A DNA stretch of 64,000 bases from Achromobacter mucicolens (lineage in GTDB: Bacteria; Pseudomonadota; Gammaproteobacteria; Burkholderiales; Burkholderiaceae_B): NCBI RefSeq assembly GCF_902859725.1, contig NZ_CADIJP010000019.1, forward strand, positions 61,176 through 125,175, given 5' to 3'. A program made the position numbers and the translations under genes. Positions 55,684 to 64,000 of this stretch are shown in pieces. A model generated the notes under the pieces. That model was not told where the DNA came from. It saw only the letters and a program-made list of their open reading frames with translations, and made no database searches. Each line of letters starts with the position of its first letter. Position 1 is the first letter of the stretch.

Positions 55684-56169
55684 CTACTTGCCGCAGGCGG
55701 CCTGCAATGCCTTCATTTGCGGGCTGCCCGGCGCAAAGCGCACGAACTGCACCTGGCTTTCGTCCAAGGTCTCGTCCTTGATGGCGGCCACCAGATTGTC
55801 GTTCAGGTAGTAGGTGGTGGACGGCAGGAAACCGACCTGCGCCCGGCGGCAATCGAACAGCACGTCCGTGACCGCCCGGTCATAGCTTGCGCGCTGCTTG
55901 TCCCCGCCCGGGATCGTCTGGGCGGCGGAATAGCGCATTTCCATCTTTCCCTTGGCGGTTCCCGAGGCCTGCCGCGTTTCCGGCAGGCCACCGATCCGAA
56001 TGGACACGTTCGGGTGATCAGGCCGCGGCGGCACCTCGAACCATTGCTGCGCGTGCGCGGCCGTACCGGCAAAAAGCGCGGCCAGGACGGCCAGGGGCGT
56101 CAGGATCCGCAAACGAAGAAAGCCCGGGGTGGGGGCGGGGCGTGCGGAAACAGCAAACGGTGGGCGCAT
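55684..56169 (-). CDS. Secreted protein with surface-adhesin-E-like domain
   Basis: A 161-aa protein with a signal peptide (residues about 15-45, ILTPLAVLAALFAGTAAHAQQ). The domain contains YDRAVTDVLFDCRRAQVGFLPSTTYYLNDNLVAAI and ends FAPGSPQMKALQAACGK, with the paired Cys and spacing seen in the surface-adhesin E family. That match is from memory of the motif and is moderate. The ATG at 56169 is preferred over one at 56235. It is convergent with the chemoreceptor (4-bp gap) and divergent from the SUKH-like pair. Confidence 0.65.
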   Translation of the reverse strand: MRPPFAVSARPAPTPGFLRLRILTPLAVLAALFAGTAAHAQQWFEVPPRPDHPNVSIRIGGLPETRQASGTAKGKMEMRYSAAQTIPGGDKQRASYDRAVTDVLFDCRRAQVGFLPSTTYYLNDNLVAAIKDETLDESQVQFVRFAPGSPQMKALQAACGK

Positions 56170-56279
56170 GGTCTGTCCGTGGACGCAATAAGGCAGGGCG
56201 TTCAAATGTAGCAAAATGCGGTCTTGGCGCCGCACGATTTATCTCCAAACCCCCGGCGCTTGCCAGGACACGCACTCAC

Positions 56280-56867
56280 ATGAATTCCTTCGAACACATC
56301 CGGGCGCAATTCGCCCGGTTTGGCGAACTGCGCCCGCAGCCGCGCGAACAGTGGCAAGGCAGCCTCGCGCTGCCGCAGGGGGTGGCCGACTTCTACGAAC
56401 AGGTGGGCCCGTGGGGCGCCACCCATTACCAGAACGTGGGACCGGTCGGCATCACGCTGTCCGAAACCAATATCAGCTTTGCACCCTTGCATAAGCTGTG
56501 GGACCGGCAGGCCGGCTATCGCTGGGATGCCGTGAGCGGAAAACGGGTCGACGATTGGCGGGACAACTGGCTGATGATCGCCGACCAGAACGCGGACCCC
56601 TTCATCCTGGATATGGGCACCGGCCAGATCCTCCATGCCCGGCACGGCGCGGGCGCCTGGGACGCCGGGATGGTGGCCCCCGACCTGCCGACGTTCGCCG
56701 CCGCCGCTGCCGCGGTGGGCCTTGTCTGCCTGGAGGCCGACGAAGACCTGCGCAACGATGACTGGGAAATCAAGCCCGAGCACCGGGTGCGTGCCTTGCA
56801 GGCGCTGACCGCCGTGCTTGGGGACGCGGACGAGGCCGAGGGCTTTCTGGATGTGCTCGAGTTTTAA
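56280..56867 (+). CDS. SMI1/KNR4 (SUKH)-like protein A
   Basis: A 195-aa soluble protein with the SUKH pattern: GSLALPQGVADFYEQVGPWG at about residue 30, a middle beta region (ISFAPLHKLWDRQAGYRW), and then WLMIADQNADPFILDMGTGQILHARHGAGAWDAG. Many SUKH proteins are immunity proteins to polymorphic or contact-dependent toxins; others are structural. It is followed 16 bp later by a second SUKH-like gene. No toxin, secretion or VgrG gene is nearby. Confidence 0.6.
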   Translation: MNSFEHIRAQFARFGELRPQPREQWQGSLALPQGVADFYEQVGPWGATHYQNVGPVGITLSETNISFAPLHKLWDRQAGYRWDAVSGKRVDDWRDNWLMIADQNADPFILDMGTGQILHARHGAGAWDAGMVAPDLPTFAAAAAAVGLVCLEADEDLRNDDWEIKPEHRVRALQALTAVLGDADEAEGFLDVLEF

Positions 56868-56883
56868 CGGGAGGAATCAACGA

Positions 56884-57561
56884 ATGGCGGCACTTGCCGA
56901 ACTGGCCGAAGACTGCGGCATTGCGCTGCCTGCGATGCTGCGTCAACTGATCGATGCCGGACACACCGGCTATGGCGACATCGCGGCATGGCGCGCGGAT
57001 TGGAAGGGCAACACGCTCGCCGCCCGGCCCGTGCTGTCCTGCTTGGACGACCTGGAATGGATCGATGCGGGGCAGGCGCGCGAAACCGCCGAGGAATGGC
57101 TCAATCCCGCGTATCAGCATGGCAGGCGCTTTCTCCCGTTCGCAGAGTCTGGCGCGGGCGATGCCTATTGCCTGACGCCCACCGCCGACGGCGGTTTGGG
57201 CGTGGCGCTGGTGTGGCATGACAGCGACGATGCCCGCGTGGCGTGGGCGTCGTTCGAGGCATTTGTCTTCGATGCGCTGGTGCGCAGCGCGTCGGACATC
57301 GGGCATCTGGTCGAAGACGGGTTCACGCCGGCCGAGGCCGTGGCCTGCGTCAGGGCGAACGTCGGCATCCTGAAGGCATATCTGCCTCAGGCCATGCAGG
57401 CGGAATTGGAGCGGCTGATGGCCGGGGCGCCGCCGGCTCCGACGGACGGGTCCCCGGCGTGGATCGATGCAGCGTCCGCGAACGCGGCATTGACGCTGTT
57501 GCCGCCCATGGCGGACAAGCCATTCGAAGTGGTGCCGCGCTGGGAGTGCGGCGAGTCGTAG
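56884..57561 (+). CDS. SMI1/KNR4 (SUKH)-like protein B
   Basis: A 225-aa protein: LPAMLRQLIDAGHTGYGD, then the characteristic RRFLPFAESGAGDAYCLTP, then GLGVALVWHDSDDARVAWASFEAFVFDALV, a good match to the SUKH core. GGGAGG lies before the ATG, so it is probably co-transcribed with the preceding SUKH-like gene. It is convergent with an AraC regulator. Confidence 0.7.
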   Translation: MAALAELAEDCGIALPAMLRQLIDAGHTGYGDIAAWRADWKGNTLAARPVLSCLDDLEWIDAGQARETAEEWLNPAYQHGRRFLPFAESGAGDAYCLTPTADGGLGVALVWHDSDDARVAWASFEAFVFDALVRSASDIGHLVEDGFTPAEAVACVRANVGILKAYLPQAMQAELERLMAGAPPAPTDGSPAWIDAASANAALTLLPPMADKPFEVVPRWECGES

Positions 57562-57587
57562 CGCCATCACCTGCGCGACTTTCTCCT

Positions 57588-58442
57588 TCAGGGAACTCCA
57601 GTCAATAGATGCGGCGCGGAACCCGTCGCCGCTCGCCGAAAGCGCGACGGCGAAACCCCCATGTGATCGCGAAAGAAGCGCGAAAAATTGCCGGGCGTGG
57701 AAAAGCCCAGGTCCATCGCCACCGAGGTCAGCGGTTGTTCCTGCTGGACCAGCCTGCGCACGGCTTCTTCCACACGCACCGCGCTCCAGAAGACCTGCGG
57801 CGTGGTGTTGAGCTGGTCCCGGAATAACGCGAAGAAATGGCCGCGCGATAGTCCCACCTTGCTGGCGATGTCTTCCACCGCAACCGGTTCGTGCACGTTG
57901 TCTCGCATGTACAGGATCGCGGTGCGAAGCCGCCGGTCCAGCGTCTGCGGTCGGGGCGCGGGGCCGGACGGGCGGCCCGCCTGGGAAGACGATTCGATTG
58001 CCGCATGCAGTAGCGCCTCGACTTCCGCGTCGATGTCGGCGCGCGGGTGGTCCTGCGGCGCGACGATCTTGTCGAGCAGGCTCCAACAGGTCTGGCGCAC
58101 CGCCGGATCGATGGGCACGCCTGGCGCGGTGAAATGGAATGGCCTGCCGGTGGCGGCGCGGCGCTCGTCCAGCCAGGGCTTGGCAATGTACAGGACAAGG
58201 AAGACGGCCGGGCCAGAACGGTCGAGCAGGCGGGCATCATGGGACTCATAGGTGTTCGTGCCCAGCGCAAGCTGTTCGCTGTAGCGAACCAGTTTCGAGC
58301 CGACGTGCGCTTCGGCCCGGGCGCCACCCAGCCAAAGGGCCAGCTGCATTTCCGCGTGCGCATGCGCGATCAGGTCCCCGCGCAGCTCCAGCACGACCGC
58401 GCGGCCGAATGCGCCCTCGTGCAAGGCGTAAGTTTCCTGCAT
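57588..58442 (-). CDS. AraC-family transcriptional regulator
   Basis: A 284-aa protein. An N-terminal sensing domain (residues 1-150, beginning QETYALHEGAFGRAVVLEL) is followed by a C-terminal AraC HTH: VAVEDIASKVGLSRGHFFALFRDQLNTTPQVFWSAVRVEEAVRRL, then LTSVAMDLGFSTPGNFSRFFRDHMGVSPSRFRR. It is divergent from the FAH/hydrolase/amidohydrolase operon across 264 bp and is its likely activator. The inducer is unknown. Confidence 0.92.
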   Translation of the reverse strand: MQETYALHEGAFGRAVVLELRGDLIAHAHAEMQLALWLGGARAEAHVGSKLVRYSEQLALGTNTYESHDARLLDRSGPAVFLVLYIAKPWLDERRAATGRPFHFTAPGVPIDPAVRQTCWSLLDKIVAPQDHPRADIDAEVEALLHAAIESSSQAGRPSGPAPRPQTLDRRLRTAILYMRDNVHEPVAVEDIASKVGLSRGHFFALFRDQLNTTPQVFWSAVRVEEAVRRLVQQEQPLTSVAMDLGFSTPGNFSRFFRDHMGVSPSRFRRAATGSAPHLLTGVP

Positions 58443-58706
58443 GCGTTGTCTCCCAATTTCTGATCGGGCGATGAGCGCGCTGACTCTCGCCGGTGCCCCT
58501 GTCCACCGAGGCCATTTGCGGGAATTTTATGGGCGCGATTTCAGGCATTGCAGGGCTCTAGGTGTATACACCTAGCACGCGATCTGACTCTGCGATAAGT
58601 TCCCGCACCGATCGATAAGCGCAGCCCCAGCCGCGCTCCTAAAGTCGTGACTGATGGCGACGCATCCACCCGCTCGCCGACTTTCAGAAGCACGAAGGAG
58701 ACCGCG

Positions 58707-59585
58707 GTGCGCATTGCAAGTTTCTTGATGAATGGAGAGCCCGGCGTCGGGCTGGTGTCGGAGGACGGCGTGACGGTCGCGCCGCTGGCGCTGGACGACG
58801 CGGGCAGGCAGCTCGGCGCGCTGGCCGTGATTGATCACCTCGCGGCGGGCCGTCCGCTGCCCGCCACGCTGACGCCGCTGCGCCTGTCGGACGTCGTCTT
58901 GCGGGCGCCGCTGCCCCGGCCGCGGCGCAACCTGTGGTGCGTCGGGCGCAACTATCACGCACACGCCAAGGAGTTGTCCGCGTCCGTCTTCAAGGACAAC
59001 GACGCCAACCCGGCGGACTGGCCCATCGTCTTCACCAAAGTTCCGGAATGCGTGGTGGGACCGCGGGCGCAAGTCCTGCTGCCGGTTGGCGTGTCCGCGC
59101 AGATCGACTACGAGGCCGAGCTGGGCGTGGTGATCGGCAAGACGGGCAAGAACATCGCGCGCGGCGAGGCCCTGGATCATGTCTTTGGCTACACCGTCAT
59201 CAACGACGTCACCGCCCGGGACGTGCAGATGCGGCATCAGCAGTGGGACATGGGCAAGTCGTTCGACACCTTCTGTCCGATGGGGCCGTGGATCGTCACG
59301 GCCGATGCGTTCGATGGCGCAAGGACACGTGTGCGCTGCTGGGTGAACGGGGAGTTGCGGCAGGACGGGCCCACCGAGAACATGATCTTCGACATCCCGG
59401 CGTTGATCGAAACGATCTCGCGCGGCATCACGCTTTATCCGGGGGACGTGATCGCCACCGGGACGCCGGCAGGGGTCGGCATGGGCATGACGCCGCCCCG
59501 GTATCTGGCCGCGGGCGACGTGGTGCGGGTGGAGGTCGAGGGGTTGGGAAGCATCGAGAACGAATTCGTGGGAGCGCCGGTATGA
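58707..59585 (+). CDS. Fumarylacetoacetate-hydrolase-family protein
   Basis: A 292-aa protein starting at a GTG (58707) with AAGGAG six bases upstream. The FAH core is clear: NLWCVGRNYHAHAKEL, DYEAELGVVIGKTGKNI, VFGYTVINDVTARDVQ, the metal-site acidic residues, and PGDVIATGTPAGVGMGMTPPRYL. Members are 2-oxo-hydrolases, decarboxylases or hydratases in aromatic catabolism. It is the first gene of a three-gene operon, and its TGA overlaps the next ATG. Confidence 0.9.
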   Translation: MRIASFLMNGEPGVGLVSEDGVTVAPLALDDAGRQLGALAVIDHLAAGRPLPATLTPLRLSDVVLRAPLPRPRRNLWCVGRNYHAHAKELSASVFKDNDANPADWPIVFTKVPECVVGPRAQVLLPVGVSAQIDYEAELGVVIGKTGKNIARGEALDHVFGYTVINDVTARDVQMRHQQWDMGKSFDTFCPMGPWIVTADAFDGARTRVRCWVNGELRQDGPTENMIFDIPALIETISRGITLYPGDVIATGTPAGVGMGMTPPRYLAAGDVVRVEVEGLGSIENEFVGAPV

Positions 59586-60367
59586 CGACACAAAACATCA
59601 AGGGCCTGTCGGTGGAAATCGACGGCGATGGCCCCGCGCTGCTGTGCATCCACGGGCTGGGCGGCTCGTCCAATACGTGGACGCCGCTGATGGCCGCCCT
59701 GACGGGCTTTCGTGTCATCCGCCCGGACCTGCCGGGCAGCGCCCGATCGCCACTGCCGGACGACACCCTGTCGATCGCGGCCTACGTCGACGCGCTGGCG
59801 CGCATGCTTGAAGAGCTGGATTGCGGCCCCGTGCATGTGGCGGCGCATTCGCTGGGGACCATCGTCGCGCAGCATCTTGCGCTCAAAGCCCCCGCACAGG
59901 TCCGCTCGCTGGCGCTGTTCGGCCCGCTTGCCGAGCCCCCCGAAGCGGGCCGGCCGGGCATCCGGGCGCGGGCGGCGCTGGCCCGCCAGGGCGCACCGGC
60001 CCTGCAGGAAATTGCCGACGCCATCGTCAAGGGCGCCACCAGCAGCCGGACCAAGGCGGAACAGCCCGCGGTGCTGGCGCTGGTCAGGGAGAGCGTGATG
60101 CGGCAGCCGCCGGAAGGGTATGCCCAAAGCTGCGAAGCGCTGGCTGACGCGCGCGCCGCGGATCTGGAACGGCTGGGCGTGCCGGTGCTGCTGGTGACGG
60201 GCGACGAGGACGGCGTCGCTCCGCCCGCGCACGTAAAAGCAATGGCCGCGCGCATACCGGGCAGCCGCTGCACCGTCGTGCAAGGCTGCGGCCATTGGAC
60301 GACGTTCGAGCAGCCCGGCGCCTGCATCGCCGCGTTCCAGGCGTTTCATGCGGATCTGCCGGGCTAA
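59582..60367 (+). CDS. Alpha/beta hydrolase
   Basis: A 261-aa alpha/beta hydrolase: LLCIHGLGGSSNTWTPLM, RVIRPDLPGSARSPLP, nucleophile VAAHSLGTIVAQHLAL, Asp in LLVTGDEDGVAPP, and His in VVQGCGHWTTFEQP. It resembles 3-oxoadipate enol-lactonase or meta-cleavage product hydrolase types. Coupled by ATGA to the FAH-family gene, with an amidohydrolase 92 bp on, it suggests a ring-fission or amide-hydrolysis pathway. Confidence 0.9.
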   Translation: MTTQNIKGLSVEIDGDGPALLCIHGLGGSSNTWTPLMAALTGFRVIRPDLPGSARSPLPDDTLSIAAYVDALARMLEELDCGPVHVAAHSLGTIVAQHLALKAPAQVRSLALFGPLAEPPEAGRPGIRARAALARQGAPALQEIADAIVKGATSSRTKAEQPAVLALVRESVMRQPPEGYAQSCEALADARAADLERLGVPVLLVTGDEDGVAPPAHVKAMAARIPGSRCTVVQGCGHWTTFEQPGACIAAFQAFHADLPG

Positions 60368-60459
60368 CACCCGCCTGCCGGGCAGATCCGCGGCCCCCAA
60401 CCCGCATCAATACTTTTCATAAAAATTCCGGTCCCGCGCGGTCCGGGAGGAGACCACTC

Positions 60460-61776
60460 ATGTCCAGAATTGCGATTACCAACGTTGTGATCTTTGATGG
60501 AAGCGGCGATGACGTCTTTGACGGCGAGTTGCTGATCGATGGCGGGCGCATCGCCGAGGTGGCGCGCCTGCCCGGCCGGGTCAACCGGGACGGAGCGCGC
60601 ATGGTCGATGGCAAGGGCCGTTTCCTGATGCCGGGCATGACCGAGGCGCATACGCATTTCTCGTGGAACGACCAGCCCACGTTGGCCGCCATCCAGTTCA
60701 TGCCGCCCGAGGAACATATCTTGTGGTGTGTGCGCGTGGCCAAGCGCTACCTGGAAATGGGATGGACCTCCGCCATCGGCGCGGCGGCGGCCAAGCCCCG
60801 GCTGGACGTGGTGCTGCGCAATGCAATCGAGGCCGGCGAATGCCCGGGGCCGCGCTATCTTGCCGGCAGCCAGGAGATCACGACCATCGGCGCGCTGGGC
60901 GACAACACGTTGCCGCACATGCATTTCGCAGAGCTGAGCTTTGGCAGCGTCTGCAGCGGCCCGGAGGAAATCCGCCGTTCGGTCCGCACGTTCATCAAGT
61001 ACGGCGTCGACCACCTGAAGATCAATCTGTCGGGCGAATACATCGCTGGCCTGCCGGCCGAGATGTCGCCCTTCGCGGAAGATGAAATCGCGATGCTGGC
61101 GTCCGAGGCCAAGCGTTACGGCAAGCGGATCGCGGCGCACGCCCGGTCCAGCGAGTCGGTCAAGCAATGCGTGCGCCACGGCATCGAGATGGTCTATCAC
61201 GCCAGCTTCGCGGACGACGAAGCGCTGGATATGCTGGAAGCCAATAAGGACAGGCACTTTGTCGCGCCCGGCATCGGCTGGCTGGTGCGCACGGCCTACC
61301 ACGCGTCCGATTACGGGATCACCCCCGCGATCGCGGAAAGCATGGGCTACAAGCGCGAGCTGGAGATTGCCTCGGAAAGCCTGCGCAGGATGCACAAGCG
61401 CGGCATACGCATCCTGCCGGGCGGTGACTACGGCTTTGCGTGGATGCCGCATGGCACGAACGCCAACGACCTTCAATACTTCGTCGACTATATTGGCATG
61501 ACGCCGGTCGAGGCCTTGGTGGCGGCCACGCGACTGGGCGGGCAGATCATGCAGCGGCCCGACGAGCTAGGCATGTTGCGTCCCGGCTACATGGCCGACG
61601 TCGTCATGGTGGACGGCAACCCGTTGGACGACCTGTCGCTGCTGGTGGATCCCGACCGGATCGTCCTGGTGATGAAGGACGGCAAGGTATGCAAGGATAC
61701 GTGCGCCACGGCGCAGGACGGCACGGTGCACAGGGATGCGGTCCAGCCGTCGCGTGCCGAGCCTGCCTTGGCCTGA
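60460..61776 (+). CDS. Amidohydrolase (imidazolonepropionase-like)
   Basis: A 438-aa metal-dependent amidohydrolase. Motifs in order: AITNVVIFDGSGDDVFDGELLIDGGRI (beta-sandwich), GMTEAHTHFSWND (HxH), VDHLKINLSGEY (possible carboxylated Lys), IAAHARSSESV (His), VYHASFADDEA (His), PGGDYGFAWMPHGTNANDLQYFVDYIG (Asp). GGGAGG precedes the ATG. It resembles dipeptidase- or imidazolonepropionase-like members. The third gene of the operon; its substrate is unknown. Confidence 0.9.
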   Translation: MSRIAITNVVIFDGSGDDVFDGELLIDGGRIAEVARLPGRVNRDGARMVDGKGRFLMPGMTEAHTHFSWNDQPTLAAIQFMPPEEHILWCVRVAKRYLEMGWTSAIGAAAAKPRLDVVLRNAIEAGECPGPRYLAGSQEITTIGALGDNTLPHMHFAELSFGSVCSGPEEIRRSVRTFIKYGVDHLKINLSGEYIAGLPAEMSPFAEDEIAMLASEAKRYGKRIAAHARSSESVKQCVRHGIEMVYHASFADDEALDMLEANKDRHFVAPGIGWLVRTAYHASDYGITPAIAESMGYKRELEIASESLRRMHKRGIRILPGGDYGFAWMPHGTNANDLQYFVDYIGMTPVEALVAATRLGGQIMQRPDELGMLRPGYMADVVMVDGNPLDDLSLLVDPDRIVLVMKDGKVCKDTCATAQDGTVHRDAVQPSRAEPALA

Positions 61777-61930
61777 CGCGGGGCGCCGATGGCTGGCGTC
61801 CCGGTCGGCGGACCTGCCCGTCGGCCGCAGCAGGGGAAGGGCGCCTGATGGCAGGCGCGGCGCGGTACGATTCGGCATCGCCGCGCCGCCGGTCCCGCCG
61901 GACGGTCCGTCCCCTTCCTGAGAACGCTGC

Positions 61931-63121
61931 ATGTTCACCCGTAGATATTTCTGCGCCAGCCTCCTTGCGGCTGGCTTTCTTGGCGCCCTGCCCAGTTCGG
62001 CTGTCGCGCGCTCCGAGCTGCCCTACATCGATAGCGTCGTGAACGAGGCGGCCCGCGCGGTCGTCCGCCAGCACGACATCGCGGGCATGGTGATCGCCGT
62101 GACGCACCAAGGCCGCCAGCGTTTCTACACCTATGGCGTCGAATCATTGCAGACGCGGCGCGCGGTCAATCGGGACACGATCTTTGAAGTGGGCTCGATC
62201 AGCAAGACCTTCACCGTGACGCTTGCCGCGTATGCGCAGGCCAAGGGCTTGTTGCAGTTGACCGACAGTCCGTCGCGATTTTTGCCTGATTTGGCCGGCA
62301 CTGAGTTCGCCAAGCTGACCTTGCTGAACCTGGCGACGCACACGACGGGCGGTTTTCCGTTGCAGGTGCCGGACGAGGTCCGCGACAACGCGCAATTGAT
62401 GCAATACCTGAAGGCCTGGAAGCCGGAGCATGCGCCCGGCACGTATCGCTCGTACGCCAATCCCAGCATCGGCATGCTGGGCGTCGTGGCCGCTGCAAGC
62501 CTGAAGCAGCCGTTTGCCCAGGCGATGGAAAAGGACCTTTTTCCGAAGCTGGGGCTGTCCAGCACGTTCATCGACGTGCCCGCCGCCAAGGCGTCGCGCT
62601 ACGCGCAGGGCTACAACAAGCAGGGCGCGCCGGTGCGCGTGAATCCGGGCGTGCTGGCGGCCGAGGCCTACGGCGTGAAAACCAGCGCGCGCGACCTGCT
62701 GCGCTTCGTCGAGGCCAGCATGGATATGGACGTGCTGGACAAGGACATCCGCCGCGCCATCTCGGACACCCACGTGGGGTACTACCAGGTGGGCGCAATG
62801 ACTCAGGACATGGTGTGGGAGCAGTTCCCGTATCCCGTGCCGATGGATTCGCTGCTGACGGCCAACGCCGGCACGCTGAACAGCCAGAGCCATCCGGCCC
62901 AGGCGCTGCAGCCGCCGCTGGCGCCGCAGGCCGAGACCTGGATCAACAAGACGGGGTCCACCAACGGCTTCGGGGCCTACGTGGCGTTTGTGCCCGCGCG
63001 CAAGCTCGGCATCGTCATTCTGGCCAACCGCAATTACCCGAACGACGCGCGCGTGCGTCTAGCCGCGGAAATCCTGGGGGCGGTGGACAAGCAGCCCTTG
63101 GCGCCGCCCGCCGCGCGGTAG
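61931..63121 (+). CDS. ampC: Class C beta-lactamase (AmpC-like)
   Basis: A 396-aa protein with a signal peptide (MFTRRYFCASLLAAGFLGALPSSAVA). The three catalytic boxes are S89-I-S-K92 (SxSK), Y175-A-N177 (YxN) and K340-T-G342 (KTG), in typical spacing. It is expected in the periplasm, hydrolysing cephalosporins. Class C enzymes and some esterases share these boxes, so the substrate profile is not certain. No ampR lies adjacent; the gene appears unlinked to a dedicated regulator. Confidence 0.85.
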   Translation: MFTRRYFCASLLAAGFLGALPSSAVARSELPYIDSVVNEAARAVVRQHDIAGMVIAVTHQGRQRFYTYGVESLQTRRAVNRDTIFEVGSISKTFTVTLAAYAQAKGLLQLTDSPSRFLPDLAGTEFAKLTLLNLATHTTGGFPLQVPDEVRDNAQLMQYLKAWKPEHAPGTYRSYANPSIGMLGVVAAASLKQPFAQAMEKDLFPKLGLSSTFIDVPAAKASRYAQGYNKQGAPVRVNPGVLAAEAYGVKTSARDLLRFVEASMDMDVLDKDIRRAISDTHVGYYQVGAMTQDMVWEQFPYPVPMDSLLTANAGTLNSQSHPAQALQPPLAPQAETWINKTGSTNGFGAYVAFVPARKLGIVILANRNYPNDARVRLAAEILGAVDKQPLAPPAAR

Positions 63122-63328
63122 GACCTTGCAGATGCCGCGCATCGAATTCGATACGAATTACGACGCCTGACGTCCCCAGAGGCGGCCTCGCATATAGGGA
63201 CACGGCCATTGGCCGGGAAACGACGGAATGCGAACCTGTTTCAACATATCTCCGATCAATTCCGTCCCCAATAAACGGTCGGGTTTCTTGTCGGATAATG
63301 CACGTCGTTGCTCCACGCCGGACCTCTC
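63122..63328. other. Intergenic region ampC-DUF2242 with inverted repeats
   Basis: Holds CGGCC-ATT-GGCCG (63203-63215) and GACGGAAT (63222-63229) with its perfect inverse ATTCCGTC (63259-63266). The first could be a weak terminator for ampC, the second an operator or hairpin. No gene is recognised. Confidence 0.35.
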
Positions 63329-64000
63329 ATGCCACGCGCCACCCGCCGTATCGTTTTTCCCCTGTTCGCCACCCTGACGGCCGTCCTGGCCGGATGTTCT
63401 TCCCCCAAGCCCGTTTACGAGCGAGAGGACTTCGCGCAAAGCGATACCTACTCGCGCAGCGTTCCGGCGGCCAGCAGCGCCGCCTGCGATGCGGGCCGGC
63501 GCGCCTTGCTCAGCCAGGGATACAACATCGACAAGTACGAACCGTCGCGCGTCACCGGCCACAAGAACTTCGAGGGCGAGGACGGGCAGCATACGCAGAT
63601 CAGTTTCAACGTGGAGTGTGCGCCCGACGGCAGCGCGCACGAAGGCGCCACCGTGTTCGCCAATGCCGTGCAGGACCGCTATTCGATCAAGCGCACGGGC
63701 AACTCGGCCAGCGTGGGGGTCAGCGTGCTGGGCCAGGTCTCGATGCCGTTTGGCGGCAGCGACGACTCGCTGGTCAAGACGGCAAGCCAGACGGTGACGC
63801 GCCCCAAGTTCTATGACGGGTTCTTCCAGCTGTTGGAGCGATACCTGCCCGACGCCAAGGCGGCCGCCGCGCCGCGCGAGCCGTCCGCGCGGCCGAAGGG
63901 AGCCGCGTCAAAGTCGGCGGCTTCTCCCGCCACAGCCCCGGCCTCGGCGCCGGCCGATCCGGTCGTGGCGCCGGATGCGCCGGCCGACACGCTGAACCCT
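63329..64000 (+). CDS. DUF2242 lipoprotein, 3' end outside window
   Basis: 224 residues visible and open to the right edge. The signal peptide ends in a lipobox (TAVLAGC). The DUF2242 domain follows (REDFAQSDTYSRSVPAASSAACDAGRRALLSQGYNI, then VTGHKNFEGEDGQHTQISFNVEC and VSVLGQVSMPFGGSDDSLVKTASQTV). The visible end is an Ala/Pro/Lys-rich tail. Probably an outer-membrane-anchored lipoprotein of unknown function. Confidence 0.85.
   Translation, partial: MPRATRRIVFPLFATLTAVLAGCSSPKPVYEREDFAQSDTYSRSVPAASSAACDAGRRALLSQGYNIDKYEPSRVTGHKNFEGEDGQHTQISFNVECAPDGSAHEGATVFANAVQDRYSIKRTGNSASVGVSVLGQVSMPFGGSDDSLVKTASQTVTRPKFYDGFFQLLERYLPDAKAAAAPREPSARPKGAASKSAASPATAPASAPADPVVAPDAPADTLNP

Overview
The window is a high-GC (mid-to-high 60s percent by eye) chromosomal segment of a betaproteobacterium. 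Gene content and protein style fit the Alcaligenaceae, most likely Achromobacter or a close Bordetella relative: a MexAB-OprM/AxyABM-type efflux operon joined to pdxJ-acpS-nagZ-uvrC-pgsA, and a cbb3 oxidase cluster with FNR/ANR boxes. That assignment is an inference from recognised families; no rRNA, tRNA, phage, insertion sequence, plasmid or CRISPR signal was seen. The genes look like ordinary chromosome, densely packed and mostly joined by ATGA stop/start overlaps.

Region 1 (1-7511) is the most unusual part. It is a divergent polyamine/membrane cassette. Leftward runs a membrane-anchored spermidine-synthase-like protein, a Tat-exported FAD oxidoreductase and a DadA-like FAD oxidoreductase cut by the window edge. 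Rightward runs DUF350, an SPFH/SHOCT protein, a double DUF4178 zinc-ribbon membrane protein, a 54-aa Gly/Ser-rich protein and S-adenosylmethionine decarboxylase (SpeD). A 10-bp perfect inverted repeat lies between the arms. Region 2 (7585-10631) is modABC with a ModE box and a convergent modE. Region 3 (10807-13242) holds a DUF4136 lipoprotein, a patatin phospholipase and an orphan winged-helix protein.

Region 4 (13447-24411) is an RND efflux operon that overlaps pdxJ, followed by acpS, nagZ, uvrC and pgsA. Region 5 (24572-32292) holds an MFS transporter, a di-haem cytochrome c peroxidase, queF, isocitrate lyase, DUF1398 and a zinc alcohol dehydrogenase divergent from a LysR regulator. Region 6 (32321-37069) is the biotin locus: bioF, a BioH-like esterase and an in-frame BioC-BioD fusion leftward, with bioA divergent.

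Region 7 (37182-44045) is the cbb3 cytochrome oxidase locus: a CcoI-like P-type ATPase shell lacking all catalytic domains, ccoS, ccoNOQP, ccoG, ccoH and a 78-aa membrane protein. Perfect FNR boxes precede both the ATPase shell and ccoN. Region 8 (44129-57561) is mixed accessory content: an ABC-2 exporter, DUF4168, a TauE-type permease, AraC and GlxA-type regulators, hemolysin III, a PHB-depolymerase-like esterase, VOC/DUF1428/DUF1993 proteins, GNAT, a chemoreceptor and two tandem SUKH-like proteins. Region 9 (57588-64000) has an AraC regulator divergent from a hydrolytic catabolic operon (FAH-family, alpha/beta hydrolase, amidohydrolase), a class C beta-lactamase and a DUF2242 lipoprotein cut by the right edge.
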